Source: an uncultured Pelagibacteraceae bacterium
Lineage (GTDB): Bacteria; Pseudomonadota; Alphaproteobacteria; Pelagibacterales; Pelagibacteraceae
Length of the DNA: 64,000 nt
NCBI GenBank assembly: GCA_902524595.1
Contig: CABZDS010000001.1
Coordinates: 210,522 to 274,521 of the forward strand
Direction of reading: 5' to 3'
Positions 1 to 9,780 of this stretch are shown here, in pieces (position 1 is the first letter of the stretch; each line of letters begins with the position of its first letter). Made by a program: the position numbers and the translations under genes. The notes beneath the pieces are model-generated. The model searched no databases, was not told the DNA's origin, and worked only from the letters and a program-made list of their open reading frames with translations.

Positions 1-71
1 TGCTATATCAATAAAGAAGATTTTGATAGCTGTTGTAGAATGAATAATATTATTTAAATTTAATTAAATTA

Positions 72-959
72 ATGTCCAAAACTACATCGCTTATATGCGC
101 TTTGATAACAACATTTATTTGGGGCACTGCTTTTATTGCTCAAGACACAGGCATGGACAATATTGGTCCATTAACATTCAATGCATCTAGATTTTTTGTA
201 GGTTTTCTTACGGTCCTACCCATTGCTATAATTATAGAGAGAAAAAAAATTAATTATGAAATCAATTCCAATAAAAAATTATTTTTAAAATATTTATTTT
301 TAATGGGTATATCATTATTTTTGGGCACCTACTTACAGCAAGCCGCATTGCAATACACGAATATAGCTAATGCAGCTTTTTTTACAGTTTTTTACGTTCC
401 ATTAGTTCCAATTTTATTATTTTTTATTTATTCTATTAAAGTCCATTGGAGTCTTTGGCCTTCAATAGGTTTATGTATAATAGGTGTTTACTTATTAAGT
501 GATTTTTCAAACTCAGAAATTATGATAGGTGATGCTTTAGTTATTCTATGCTCACTATTTTGGGCTTTACATATAATTTTCGCTGGAAAATTTATGGAGA
601 AATTTAATATACCAATTTTTTATGCAGCATTACAAGCAGCTCTTGTTTTTGGTTTATCTCTTATATTTGCTTTTATTTTAGAGGAAGTAATTATTACAAA
701 AATTTTAACTGAGTATAGTTCAATATTATATGCAGGTGTCTTATCTGGAGGAATTGCTTTTACTTTACAAATGTTTGCACAAAAAAATATTGAAGAAGCT
801 CCTGCAGCAATAATATACTCTCTTGAAGGTGTCTTTGCAACAATTGCTGGATGGATTATTTTAAGCCAAGTTCTTAACATAAATAATATTATAGGATGTG
901 TATTAATTCTTATTGCTGTAATATTTTCTCAAATTGCTCCAACATCAAAAAAATCATAA
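72..959 (+). CDS. EamA/DMT-family transporter
   Basis: 295-aa ORF, ~10 hydrophobic segments, N-terminal 'ALITTFIWGTAFIAQDTG' typical of EamA permeases. Confidence 0.85.
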   Translation: MSKTTSLICALITTFIWGTAFIAQDTGMDNIGPLTFNASRFFVGFLTVLPIAIIIERKKINYEINSNKKLFLKYLFLMGISLFLGTYLQQAALQYTNIANAAFFTVFYVPLVPILLFFIYSIKVHWSLWPSIGLCIIGVYLLSDFSNSEIMIGDALVILCSLFWALHIIFAGKFMEKFNIPIFYAALQAALVFGLSLIFAFILEEVIITKILTEYSSILYAGVLSGGIAFTLQMFAQKNIEEAPAAIIYSLEGVFATIAGWIILSQVLNINNIIGCVLILIAVIFSQIAPTSKKS

Positions 960-1721
960 GTAAATAATTGAAAAAAGAATAATACTTAAAACTATTCTAT
1001 AAATAACAAAAAAACTCAAACTAAACATTTTAACATAAATAAGAAAGTATTTAATTGTAAAATAAGAAAATAAAAATGAAGCTGAAGTAGAAAATATAAA
1101 TATAGTATCAAAATTTATTTGATCATCAATAACATCCTTAAATCCCAAAACACTTGCACCCACTAAAGCTGGAATAGACAAATAAAAAGCTATCTTTGAT
1201 GATTCAACTCTGTCAAATTTTAAAAATCTTGAAGCTGTAATTACTATACCTGATCTACTCACACCTGGAATAATAGCTAAAATCTGAAATAACCCTATAA
1301 TAATAATACTTTTAATATTTAATTCTGAAGAAATTTTATTTTTCAATTCAAACTTATCTGAAAAGTATAATAAAATTCCAAAAATCAAAGTTGTCCAAGC
1401 AACAACTTTTAAGCTTCTAAATTGATCAATTAAATTTGTGGAGTAAAAAATATAACCAACAATAACTAATGGTATAGACCCAAGAATTATTAGTAGAAAT
1501 ATATTTTTATTATTAATGATATTTATTAACTCTTTTCTAAAAAATAAAATAATTGCTAACAAAGAACCTAAATGCAGACTAATATCTAATTGTAGGTTGC
1601 TAACATTGAAGTCACTCAATCTTGATATAATTAAAAGATGTGCAGACGAGCTAACTGGAATAAACTCAGATATACCTTGGATAATTGATAAAATTAGCGT
1701 CTCTACATATTTTGAATTCAT
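954..1721 (-). CDS. uppP: Undecaprenyl-diphosphatase UppP/BacA
   Basis: 'QGISEFIPVSSSAHL' and 'IPGVSRSG' UppP motifs; internal ATG at 1721 (MNSKYVETL...) preferred over the longer ORF start. Confidence 0.9.
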   Translation of the reverse strand: MNSKYVETLILSIIQGISEFIPVSSSAHLLIISRLSDFNVSNLQLDISLHLGSLLAIILFFRKELINIINNKNIFLLIILGSIPLVIVGYIFYSTNLIDQFRSLKVVAWTTLIFGILLYFSDKFELKNKISSELNIKSIIIIGLFQILAIIPGVSRSGIVITASRFLKFDRVESSKIAFYLSIPALVGASVLGFKDVIDDQINFDTIFIFSTSASFLFSYFTIKYFLIYVKMFSLSFFVIYRIVLSIILFSIIYL

Positions 1722-1899
1722 TAGATCCAATACTTCATAATGAAATTGTAACCAAATTAAAGCAATTACATATTTGCATATCATCTATGCATAATAAGAA
1801 AAAACCTTTGATTTACTTAAGTTTTGTGAAATATTAGTCAATATTTATGACCTTGTAATTGTTTATTATTAAATTTTTATCGTATATACAGCGTCCACC

Positions 1900-3333
1900 A
1901 TGACAGAAAAAATGCTTAAGTTTGTTGATATAGGTCAACAAAATCCACCTAAAAGAGATATATCAGATCGAAAAGAGGATTTTGATGAAATATATACAGA
2001 ATTTCTAAAAGATAGAGCTGTTCAGCAGTCAAGCAGATGTTCCCAATGTGGAGTACCATTTTGTCAAGTTCATTGTCCATTAAGTAACAATATACCAGAT
2101 TGGCTTAAACTAACTGCTGAGGGAAGATATGAGGAAGCTTATCAATTATCACAAAGTACAAATAACATGCCAGAAGTTTGTGGAAGAATTTGCCCCCAGG
2201 ATAGGCTGTGTGAAGGAAATTGTGTAATAGAGCAATCGGGTCATGGAACAGTAACTATTGGATCAATAGAAAAATATATCACAGAGAAAGCTTGGGAAAA
2301 TGGTTGGGTTAAACCAATAGAAATAAATAGTGAAAAAAATGAGAGTGTAGGAATTATAGGTTCTGGTCCTGCTGGACTTGCTTGTGGAGAACAACTCAGA
2401 AAAAAAGGATACAAGGTAACAATATATGATCGTTATGACAGAGCTGGAGGGCTACTGATATATGGTATCCCAGGATTTAAATTAGAAAAGCATGTTGTTC
2501 AAAGAAGAATAAAACTTTTGGAAGAAAGTGGAATTAAATTTGTCTTAAACTTTGAAGTTGGAAAAGATTCCAGCTTGTCAGAGTTAAGAGAAAAACACGA
2601 TTCAATTTTAATAGCTACAGGAGTTTATAAAGCTAGAGAAGTTAATCTGCCTGGTAACGATTTGAGTAATATTTTCCCTGCAATGGAGTTTTTGACAGCA
2701 TCAAATAAAAAAGGACTAGGTGATAAAGTTGAGTTGTTTGATAATGGAACTTTAAATGCTGAAGGCAAAAATGTTGTAGTAATTGGAGGTGGTGACACAG
2801 CAATGGATTGCTTAAGAACTTCGGTAAGGCAGAATGCTAAATCTGTAAAATGTTTATATAGAAGAGATAGAGAAAATATGCCTGGATCAGCAAGAGAAGT
2901 TGGCAATGCAGAAGAAGAAGGTGTTGAATTTATTTGGTTAACAAGCCCTAAAGAGTTTAAGGGAACAAATAAAATTGAAAGTGTAGTCGTCAATAAAATG
3001 AAATTGGGTGAGCCAGATGATAGTGGTAGAAGAAAGCCAGTTGTGGAAGAAAATTCAGATTTTGAAATTAAAGCCGATCTTGTAATCAAAGCACTTGGAT
3101 TTGATCCAGAAGATCTTCCAAAATTATTTAATGAAGAAAAATTACAAGTATCAAGATGGGGAACAATAAAAGCAGATTTTGATACGATGGAAACTAGTAT
3201 AGAGGGAGTATTTGCAGCTGGAGATATAGTTCGAGGAGCATCCTTAGTGGTTTGGGGCATTAAAGATGGAAGAGATGCGGCAACATCAATTGATAATTAT
3301 TTACAAAGTAAACAAAAACTTAGAGTTGCTTAA
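1900..3333 (+). CDS. gltD: Glutamate synthase small subunit
   Basis: Cys clusters 'CSQCGVPFCQVHCPLSNNIPDW', 'GRICPQDRLCEGNC', GSGPAG FAD motif; directly upstream of gltB. Confidence 0.96.
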   Translation: MTEKMLKFVDIGQQNPPKRDISDRKEDFDEIYTEFLKDRAVQQSSRCSQCGVPFCQVHCPLSNNIPDWLKLTAEGRYEEAYQLSQSTNNMPEVCGRICPQDRLCEGNCVIEQSGHGTVTIGSIEKYITEKAWENGWVKPIEINSEKNESVGIIGSGPAGLACGEQLRKKGYKVTIYDRYDRAGGLLIYGIPGFKLEKHVVQRRIKLLEESGIKFVLNFEVGKDSSLSELREKHDSILIATGVYKAREVNLPGNDLSNIFPAMEFLTASNKKGLGDKVELFDNGTLNAEGKNVVVIGGGDTAMDCLRTSVRQNAKSVKCLYRRDRENMPGSAREVGNAEEEGVEFIWLTSPKEFKGTNKIESVVVNKMKLGEPDDSGRRKPVVEENSDFEIKADLVIKALGFDPEDLPKLFNEEKLQVSRWGTIKADFDTMETSIEGVFAAGDIVRGASLVVWGIKDGRDAATSIDNYLQSKQKLRVA

Positions 3334-6300
3334 TGAAGTTAAGAAGTAAAAATTTAAATATTTTAAAGAGTAATCATGTTTACTCGGAAGAGATGGAACA
3401 TGATGCATGTGGTGTAGGTTTAGTAGCATCCACCGAAGGTCTAAAATCAAGAAAAGTCGTAGAATATGGAATCGATGCTTTAAAAGCTGTTTGGCATAGG
3501 GGTGCAATCGATGCAGACGGAAAAACAGGAGATGGTGCTGGTATCCATATTGAAATTCCTAAAGATTTCTTTGAGGAAAAAATTGAAGTAACAGGTCATA
3601 AACACGATAATTCCGAACTATGTGTGGGTATGATTTTCTTACCAAGAGATGATTACAGTGCTCAAGAGCAATGTAGAACTATTGTAGAAAGCGAACTAAC
3701 AAAGAGAAATTTTAGTATCTATGGCTGGAGACAAGTTCCAGTTGATCCTTCAATCTTAGGTGAAAAAGCTGAACAAACAAGACCTGAAATTACTCAAGTA
3801 TTGTTCACATACAACGATAAAAAAGTTGTCAATAAGTCTCTGGAACAAAAATTGTATGAAACTAGAAGAGTAATTGAAAAAGAAGCTCTCAATAATCAAT
3901 TAAATAATTTTTATATATGTTCGTTTAGTTCTAAATCTATCATTTACAAAGGAATGTTTTTAGCAGAAGCTTTGTCAGATTTTTATACCGACTTAAAAGA
4001 TGAAAGATTTATATCTAGGTATGCAATATTTCACCAAAGATTTTCAACTAATACTGCACCAAGTTGGGACTTAGCTCAACCATTTAGATCTATAGCTCAT
4101 AATGGTGAAATAAACACTCTTAAAGGAAATGTTAATTGGATGAAGGTTCACGAAGAAGAAATGTTTAGTCCCGTTTTCGAAGACATAGAGAATCTTAAGC
4201 CTGTAATACCAGCTGGAAATTCTGACTCTGCATCATTGGATAATGTTTTTGAGCTGTTAAATATTTCTGGACAGCCTGCTCCTCTAGCAAAATTAATGTT
4301 AATACCAGATGCTTGGTCAAAAAAAAATAAGGTGTTAAAAAAAGATCATCAACAATTATTCAATTTTTTAAATAGTACCATGGAGCCTTGGGATGGGCCA
4401 GCTGCTATAGCTGCAACAGATAATGAATGGGTAATTGTTGCAACCGATAGAAATGGATTAAGACCACTTAGATATACAGTCACAAGAGACAAACTTCTTT
4501 TTGCAGGAAGTGAAACAGGAATGATAGATTTAAATGAGAAAAAAATTGTATCTAAAGGACGATTGGGACCTGGAGAAATATTAGGAATAAGAATAGAAAA
4601 AGGTAAAGTATACTCAAACGATGAGATAAAAAACTACCTTTCAAAAGAATATAAGCATTACAACAATCAAATTATTGATCTTGATAAAAAGTTAGAGTCA
4701 GAAACTGAAAAGGTAGAGCTAAAAGGTGGAAATTTGAGAAATTTCCAGCATTGTTTTGGATACAGCATCGAAGATTTAGAATTAATTCTTCATCCAATGG
4801 CAGAAGATGCAAAGGAAGCAACAGGATCAATGGGCGATGACACACCTTTAGCAGTTTTATCTGACAAATATAGACCTCTATATCATTACTTTAGACAAAA
4901 TTTTAGTCAGGTTACAAATCCACCAATTGACTCTCTAAGAGAAAATAAAGTTATGAGTTTAAAGACAAGATTTGGAAATCTTGGCAATATTTTAGATTTT
5001 AGCAAATTAACTAAAGATAATATTTATGTATTAAATAGTCCGATATTATCCAATGCACAATTTGAAAAATTTTTAAAATTCTTTGGAAATAATAATAAAG
5101 TTTTAGATTGTACATTCAGTAAAGATGATGATTTAGAGACATCAATAAATTTACTCAAAGTTAAATCAGAACAAGCTGTTAGAGAGGGAATTAAGCAAAT
5201 AATATTATCAGATAAAAATATTTCAGAAAATAGAATGCCAATGCCAATGCTTTTATGTATTGGGGCAATAAATACACACTTAGTTAAATTAGGTTTAAGA
5301 GGTTATGTTTCTATTAATGTTCAAACTGGAGATGCTTTAGATACTCACTCTTATGCAACATTAATTGGTGTTGGTGCTACTACAGTGAACCCTTATTTAG
5401 CTTTTGACAGCTTATTTCAAAGACATTCTAAGAAATTATTTGGAAATTTCACTTTTGATGAATGTGTTTCAAGATACATTAAATCAGTCAATCTCGGTCT
5501 TCTTAAAATAATGTCTAAAATGGGAATTTCCGTTTTAAGTTCTTACAGAGGTGGATGTAATTTTGAAACTGTGGGACTAAGCAGGACAATTGTGAAAGAT
5601 TACTTTCCTGGGATGTTATCAAAGATTTCTGGAATTGGTTTAAAAGGAATAGAAAAGAAAATTAGAACTATACATAAAGATGCATTTTTCCAAAATTCAA
5701 ATATTTTACCTATTGGAGGTATTTACAGATATAGAAAAAATGGTGAAACACATCAGTATCAAGGCAAACTAATTCATTTACTGCAAACTGCGGTTGGACA
5801 AGGATCTTATGAAATATATAAAAAGTACACAAAAGGTATTTATAATCTAAATCCAATAAGTTTAAGAGATTTAGTAGATTTTAAATCTAAAAATCATATC
5901 GATATATCTAATGTTGAGCCTGCATCTAATATATTAAAAAGATTTGGAAGCGGAAGTATGTCTCATGGAGCTTTATCGAAAGAAGCACATGAAACTCTTG
6001 CTATTGGTATGAATAGAATTAAAGGTGCATCTTGTAGTGGTGAGGGTGGAGAAGATGAAAAAAGATTTAAAATTATGGAGAATGGAGATAGCGCAAATTC
6101 AAGAGTTAAACAAATCGCATCAGCTAGATTTGGAGTAACCATTAATTACCTAAATAATTGTAATGAGATTGAAATCAAAATCGCACAGGGCGCAAAGCCA
6201 GGTGAAGGTGGACAATTACCAGGTTTTAAAGTTACAGATGAAATTGCGAGATTGAGACACTCAACGCCAGGAGTTACTTTAATATCACCTCCACCACATC

Positions 6301-7829
6301 ATGATATTTACTCAATAGAGGATCTAGCTCAACTAATTTATGATTTAAAACAAATAAATCCAAAGGCCAGAGTTGGAGTTAAATTAGTTGCTTCCTCAGG
6401 AATTGGAACAATAGCTGCTGGAGTTGCAAAAGCTAAAGCAGACATAATTTTAATCTCAGGACACTCAGGAGGTACAGGAGCCACTCCGCAGACAAGCGTA
6501 AAATATGTCGGAGTTCCTTGGGAGATGGGATTAACAGAAGCTAATCAGGTACTGACTTTGAATAACTTGAGGCATCAAGTGACGCTTAGAACAGACGGCG
6601 GAATAAAAACAGGAAGAGATGTTGTAATTGCGGCAATGATGGGAGCAGAGGAATTTGGTGTAGCAACAACTGCTTTAGTAGCAATGGGCTGTATAATGGT
6701 CAGACAATGTCATTCAAATACATGTCCAGTTGGTGTATGCACACAAGATGATAAATTAAGAGAGAAATTTACAGGAACTCCTGACAAAGTAGTAAACCTT
6801 TTTACATTCATAGCAGAGGAAGTTAGAGAAATACTTGCTGGTCTTGGTTTCAAATCTTTAAATGAAGTAATTGGAAGAACTGACCTGCTAAGACAAGTAA
6901 GCAAAGGATCACCAAACTTGGATGATTTAGACTTAAACCCTCTTTTTGTTCAAGCAGACCCTGGAAAAAATAAAAGATATTGTGAGAAACCAGTAATTAA
7001 TTCTGTTCCAGATACTTTAGACCAAAAATTATGGCCACAAATAGAAAACAAAATAGATAAAAAAGAAAAAATAAATGAAGAATTTGAAATCCAAAATACT
7101 GATAGAGCAGTTGGCACAAGAATTTCATATCATTTGTATAAAAAATTTGGAAATAATAATCTTGATAAAAATTCGATCGAATTAAAATTTAAAGGTTCAG
7201 CAGGTCAATCCTTCGGTGCTTTTGCCATTAAAGGATTAAAACTAATTTTAAAGGGAGATGCAAATGATTATGTTGCTAAAGGACTATCAGGTGGGACTAT
7301 TGTAATTAAATTACAAGAGGAAAGCAACCTCGTCTCAAATGAAAATACTATTATAGGAAACACTGTTTTGTATGGAGCTACTTCTGGAATATTATTAGCA
7401 GCAGGACAAGCAGGAGAGAGATTTGCTGTTAGAAATTCAGGAGCAACAGCAGTAGTCGAAGGTTGTGACTCAAATGGTTGTGAATACATGACAGGTGGAA
7501 ACATTATTATATTAGGAGATATTGGTGATAATTTTGGAGCTGGCATGACAGGAGGCATGGCATTTATATATGACCCTGAAAATCAATTTGAAAAAAAAGT
7601 AAACCCTGAAAGTGTAGTTTGGCAAACTCCAGAAACTAAATTTTGGATTGAGAATTTAAGAAAAATGATACAAGAGCATGCGATAGAAACAAATTCAACA
7701 ATCTCAAAAAAAATTGTTGAGAATTTTGAAAATGAAATAAATAATTTTGTTCAAGTTTGTCCAAAAGAAATGTTAGATAAATTGGAAAATCCTATTTCAA
7801 ATAAAAAGTTAGTCGGCCAAGCTAGTTAG
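3333..7829 (+). CDS. gltB: Glutamate synthase large subunit
   Basis: 1498 aa; 'ACGVGLVAS' N-terminal amidotransferase Cys; 'SGHSGGTGATPQTS', 'NTCPVGVCTQD'; 1-nt overlap with gltD. Confidence 0.97.
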   Translation: MKLRSKNLNILKSNHVYSEEMEHDACGVGLVASTEGLKSRKVVEYGIDALKAVWHRGAIDADGKTGDGAGIHIEIPKDFFEEKIEVTGHKHDNSELCVGMIFLPRDDYSAQEQCRTIVESELTKRNFSIYGWRQVPVDPSILGEKAEQTRPEITQVLFTYNDKKVVNKSLEQKLYETRRVIEKEALNNQLNNFYICSFSSKSIIYKGMFLAEALSDFYTDLKDERFISRYAIFHQRFSTNTAPSWDLAQPFRSIAHNGEINTLKGNVNWMKVHEEEMFSPVFEDIENLKPVIPAGNSDSASLDNVFELLNISGQPAPLAKLMLIPDAWSKKNKVLKKDHQQLFNFLNSTMEPWDGPAAIAATDNEWVIVATDRNGLRPLRYTVTRDKLLFAGSETGMIDLNEKKIVSKGRLGPGEILGIRIEKGKVYSNDEIKNYLSKEYKHYNNQIIDLDKKLESETEKVELKGGNLRNFQHCFGYSIEDLELILHPMAEDAKEATGSMGDDTPLAVLSDKYRPLYHYFRQNFSQVTNPPIDSLRENKVMSLKTRFGNLGNILDFSKLTKDNIYVLNSPILSNAQFEKFLKFFGNNNKVLDCTFSKDDDLETSINLLKVKSEQAVREGIKQIILSDKNISENRMPMPMLLCIGAINTHLVKLGLRGYVSINVQTGDALDTHSYATLIGVGATTVNPYLAFDSLFQRHSKKLFGNFTFDECVSRYIKSVNLGLLKIMSKMGISVLSSYRGGCNFETVGLSRTIVKDYFPGMLSKISGIGLKGIEKKIRTIHKDAFFQNSNILPIGGIYRYRKNGETHQYQGKLIHLLQTAVGQGSYEIYKKYTKGIYNLNPISLRDLVDFKSKNHIDISNVEPASNILKRFGSGSMSHGALSKEAHETLAIGMNRIKGASCSGEGGEDEKRFKIMENGDSANSRVKQIASARFGVTINYLNNCNEIEIKIAQGAKPGEGGQLPGFKVTDEIARLRHSTPGVTLISPPPHHDIYSIEDLAQLIYDLKQINPKARVGVKLVASSGIGTIAAGVAKAKADIILISGHSGGTGATPQTSVKYVGVPWEMGLTEANQVLTLNNLRHQVTLRTDGGIKTGRDVVIAAMMGAEEFGVATTALVAMGCIMVRQCHSNTCPVGVCTQDDKLREKFTGTPDKVVNLFTFIAEEVREILAGLGFKSLNEVIGRTDLLRQVSKGSPNLDDLDLNPLFVQADPGKNKRYCEKPVINSVPDTLDQKLWPQIENKIDKKEKINEEFEIQNTDRAVGTRISYHLYKKFGNNNLDKNSIELKFKGSAGQSFGAFAIKGLKLILKGDANDYVAKGLSGGTIVIKLQEESNLVSNENTIIGNTVLYGATSGILLAAGQAGERFAVRNSGATAVVEGCDSNGCEYMTGGNIIILGDIGDNFGAGMTGGMAFIYDPENQFEKKVNPESVVWQTPETKFWIENLRKMIQEHAIETNSTISKKIVENFENEINNFVQVCPKEMLDKLENPISNKKLVGQAS

Positions 7830-8583
7830 CATCTTTAATAATATTATCTAAATCTTTACAAATAATATTTAGATTTTTTTTTGACGAGAGACTATGGTCA
7901 CCCTTCTTAATTATATTTAATTTTTTTTTTGCTTTGCTGAAGATTTTTAAAACATCTCTTGAGTATTTAATTGGTACCACTTCATCTTTTTGACCATGGA
8001 TCATAGTAACAGGTATTTTCATTGAAATTTTAACTTTTAAAACTTTATTTTTTTTTTTCCTTCCATCTTTAATTAATTGATTAGTTATAAGATACTCATA
8101 TCCACCATTTTTAATTTTGCTAATACCTTTTTTAATAATTTCACTCTTTGTCTTTTTTGAAAATTTTTTCCACATTATTCTTGTTAAAAATTCAGGAGCA
8201 GAGCCAATTCCCACAAAGCCTTTAATCTGTTTTTTAATTGATTTGAATAATAATAATGAAATCCAAGCACCCATACTAGAGCCTATTAAAATTATGTTAT
8301 TTTTTTTAACTATTTTTTTAATTGTCAGTTTCGCATCATTTGCCCAAGTGGAAATATTCCCTTTTGTAAACTCGCCTGAAGACTTTCCATATCCAGAATA
8401 TTCAAGTGCCAAAAAGCCCAATTTATTTTTTTTAGCATAGTTTAAAAATCTTTTAGGTTTATCTCCTTCTATATCGGATGCAAATCCTGGTAAAAATATA
8501 ATATAAAGATTTTTCTTATAATAATTGCTTATATATCTTAGTTTTTTTGTTTTAGAAATTTTTAGAAATTTAAATTTTTTCAT
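7822..8583 (-). CDS. Alpha/beta hydrolase
   Basis: Nucleophile elbow 'GSSMGAW', 'HGQKDEVVP', terminal 'GDHSL' His. Confidence 0.8.
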   Translation of the reverse strand: MKKFKFLKISKTKKLRYISNYYKKNLYIIFLPGFASDIEGDKPKRFLNYAKKNKLGFLALEYSGYGKSSGEFTKGNISTWANDAKLTIKKIVKKNNIILIGSSMGAWISLLLFKSIKKQIKGFVGIGSAPEFLTRIMWKKFSKKTKSEIIKKGISKIKNGGYEYLITNQLIKDGRKKKNKVLKVKISMKIPVTMIHGQKDEVVPIKYSRDVLKIFSKAKKKLNIIKKGDHSLSSKKNLNIICKDLDNIIKDAN

Positions 8584-8625
8584 ATAAAGTATTAAAATTG
8601 ATTTGAAATATTATAACTCTACCAT

Positions 8626-9780
8626 ATGCATCCAAAATTGAAAGTTCTGCAAGTTATACCAAAACTTGGTTACGGTGGTGCAGAAACAGGTTGTTATGAT
8701 ATCGCACACTATCTACATGAAAATGAGTGCAAATCTTTTTTAATATGCAACGGTGGTGAATTAACAAAGTTTATAGATAAAAAAAAAGTTAAATATATAA
8801 GATTACCTGTTAACTCCAAAAACCCCATTTTAGTTTTTATTAATTCAATAATTATTTCTCTAATAATTTTATTTTATGGAATTAATATTGTTCATGCGAG
8901 AAGTAGAGCACCCGCATGGTCTTGTTTGCTAGCTACCAAAATCACACGATGTAAATTTGTAACTACATTTCATGGAACATATAATTTTAAAAGTAAATTA
9001 AAAAAATTATATAATTCTGTAATGTTGAGATCTGATTTAATTATTGCTGGGTCTAATTTTATATTTTCACATATTAAAGAAAATTACTCTGAATACCTTA
9101 ATGATAAAAAAAAATTCTTGGTGATATTTAGAGGCATTAATACTGATTATTTTGATCCATCAACTACCATAGAAACAGAGGAAGATGAATTATTTAAATT
9201 ATGGGGACTTAAAATTGAGAGAAAAACTGTTCTATTGCCTGGAAGATTAACAGAATGGAAAGGCCAAGAAATGTTTTTAGATGCTATTAATAAAGTAAAT
9301 ATTAATTTAGGACATGAGGTGTTTAATGTAATTATTCTTGGGAGCGATCAAGGAAGAGAACTTTACAAAAAGAAACTTATTAGGTTAGTTGAACAGCACA
9401 GATTAACTAACCAAGTAAAATTTATAGATCATTGTAAAAATATGCCTCTAGCTTACAAAGTTTCAGACATCATAGTTTCCTCATCAATAGAACCAGAAGC
9501 CTTTGGAAGGGTATCTGTTGAGGCCCAGGCAATGAAAAAACCAATTGTTGCAAGTAATATAGGGGGATCAAAAGAGACTATAAATGAAAATAAAACAGGA
9601 TTTTTATTTGAAGCAAATAACTCTGAGGATCTTTCAAAAAAATTAATAGAAATTATGAATTTAGGTGAACAGACTATCAATCAAATGGGCATAGAAGGTA
9701 GAAAAAATGTTGTTTCAAAATTTAATGTTGAAAAAATGTGTTTTTCTACTTATTCAGAGTATAAAAAATTAATAAACTAA
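8626..9780 (+). CDS. GT4-family glycosyltransferase
   Basis: 'PKLGYGGAETG' N-term; 'PGRLTEWKGQE'; 'EAFGRVSVEAQAMKKPIVASNIGG' GT4 signature. Confidence 0.88.
   Translation: MHPKLKVLQVIPKLGYGGAETGCYDIAHYLHENECKSFLICNGGELTKFIDKKKVKYIRLPVNSKNPILVFINSIIISLIILFYGINIVHARSRAPAWSCLLATKITRCKFVTTFHGTYNFKSKLKKLYNSVMLRSDLIIAGSNFIFSHIKENYSEYLNDKKKFLVIFRGINTDYFDPSTTIETEEDELFKLWGLKIERKTVLLPGRLTEWKGQEMFLDAINKVNINLGHEVFNVIILGSDQGRELYKKKLIRLVEQHRLTNQVKFIDHCKNMPLAYKVSDIIVSSSIEPEAFGRVSVEAQAMKKPIVASNIGGSKETINENKTGFLFEANNSEDLSKKLIEIMNLGEQTINQMGIEGRKNVVSKFNVEKMCFSTYSEYKKLIN

Noticed and set aside
1829-1846. Inverted repeat AAATATT-AGTC-AATATTT upstream of gltD
   Set aside because: Pure A/T stem of 7 bp is expected often in this base composition; no supporting evidence for an operator.
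2625-3260. 211-aa minus-strand ORF inside gltD, and similar long antisense ORFs (e.g. 28093-28545, 8117-8440, 51799-52203, 61728-62150)
   Set aside because: All lie opposite strongly recognisable coding genes; the translations look like reverse-complement shadows of those genes and have no family motifs.
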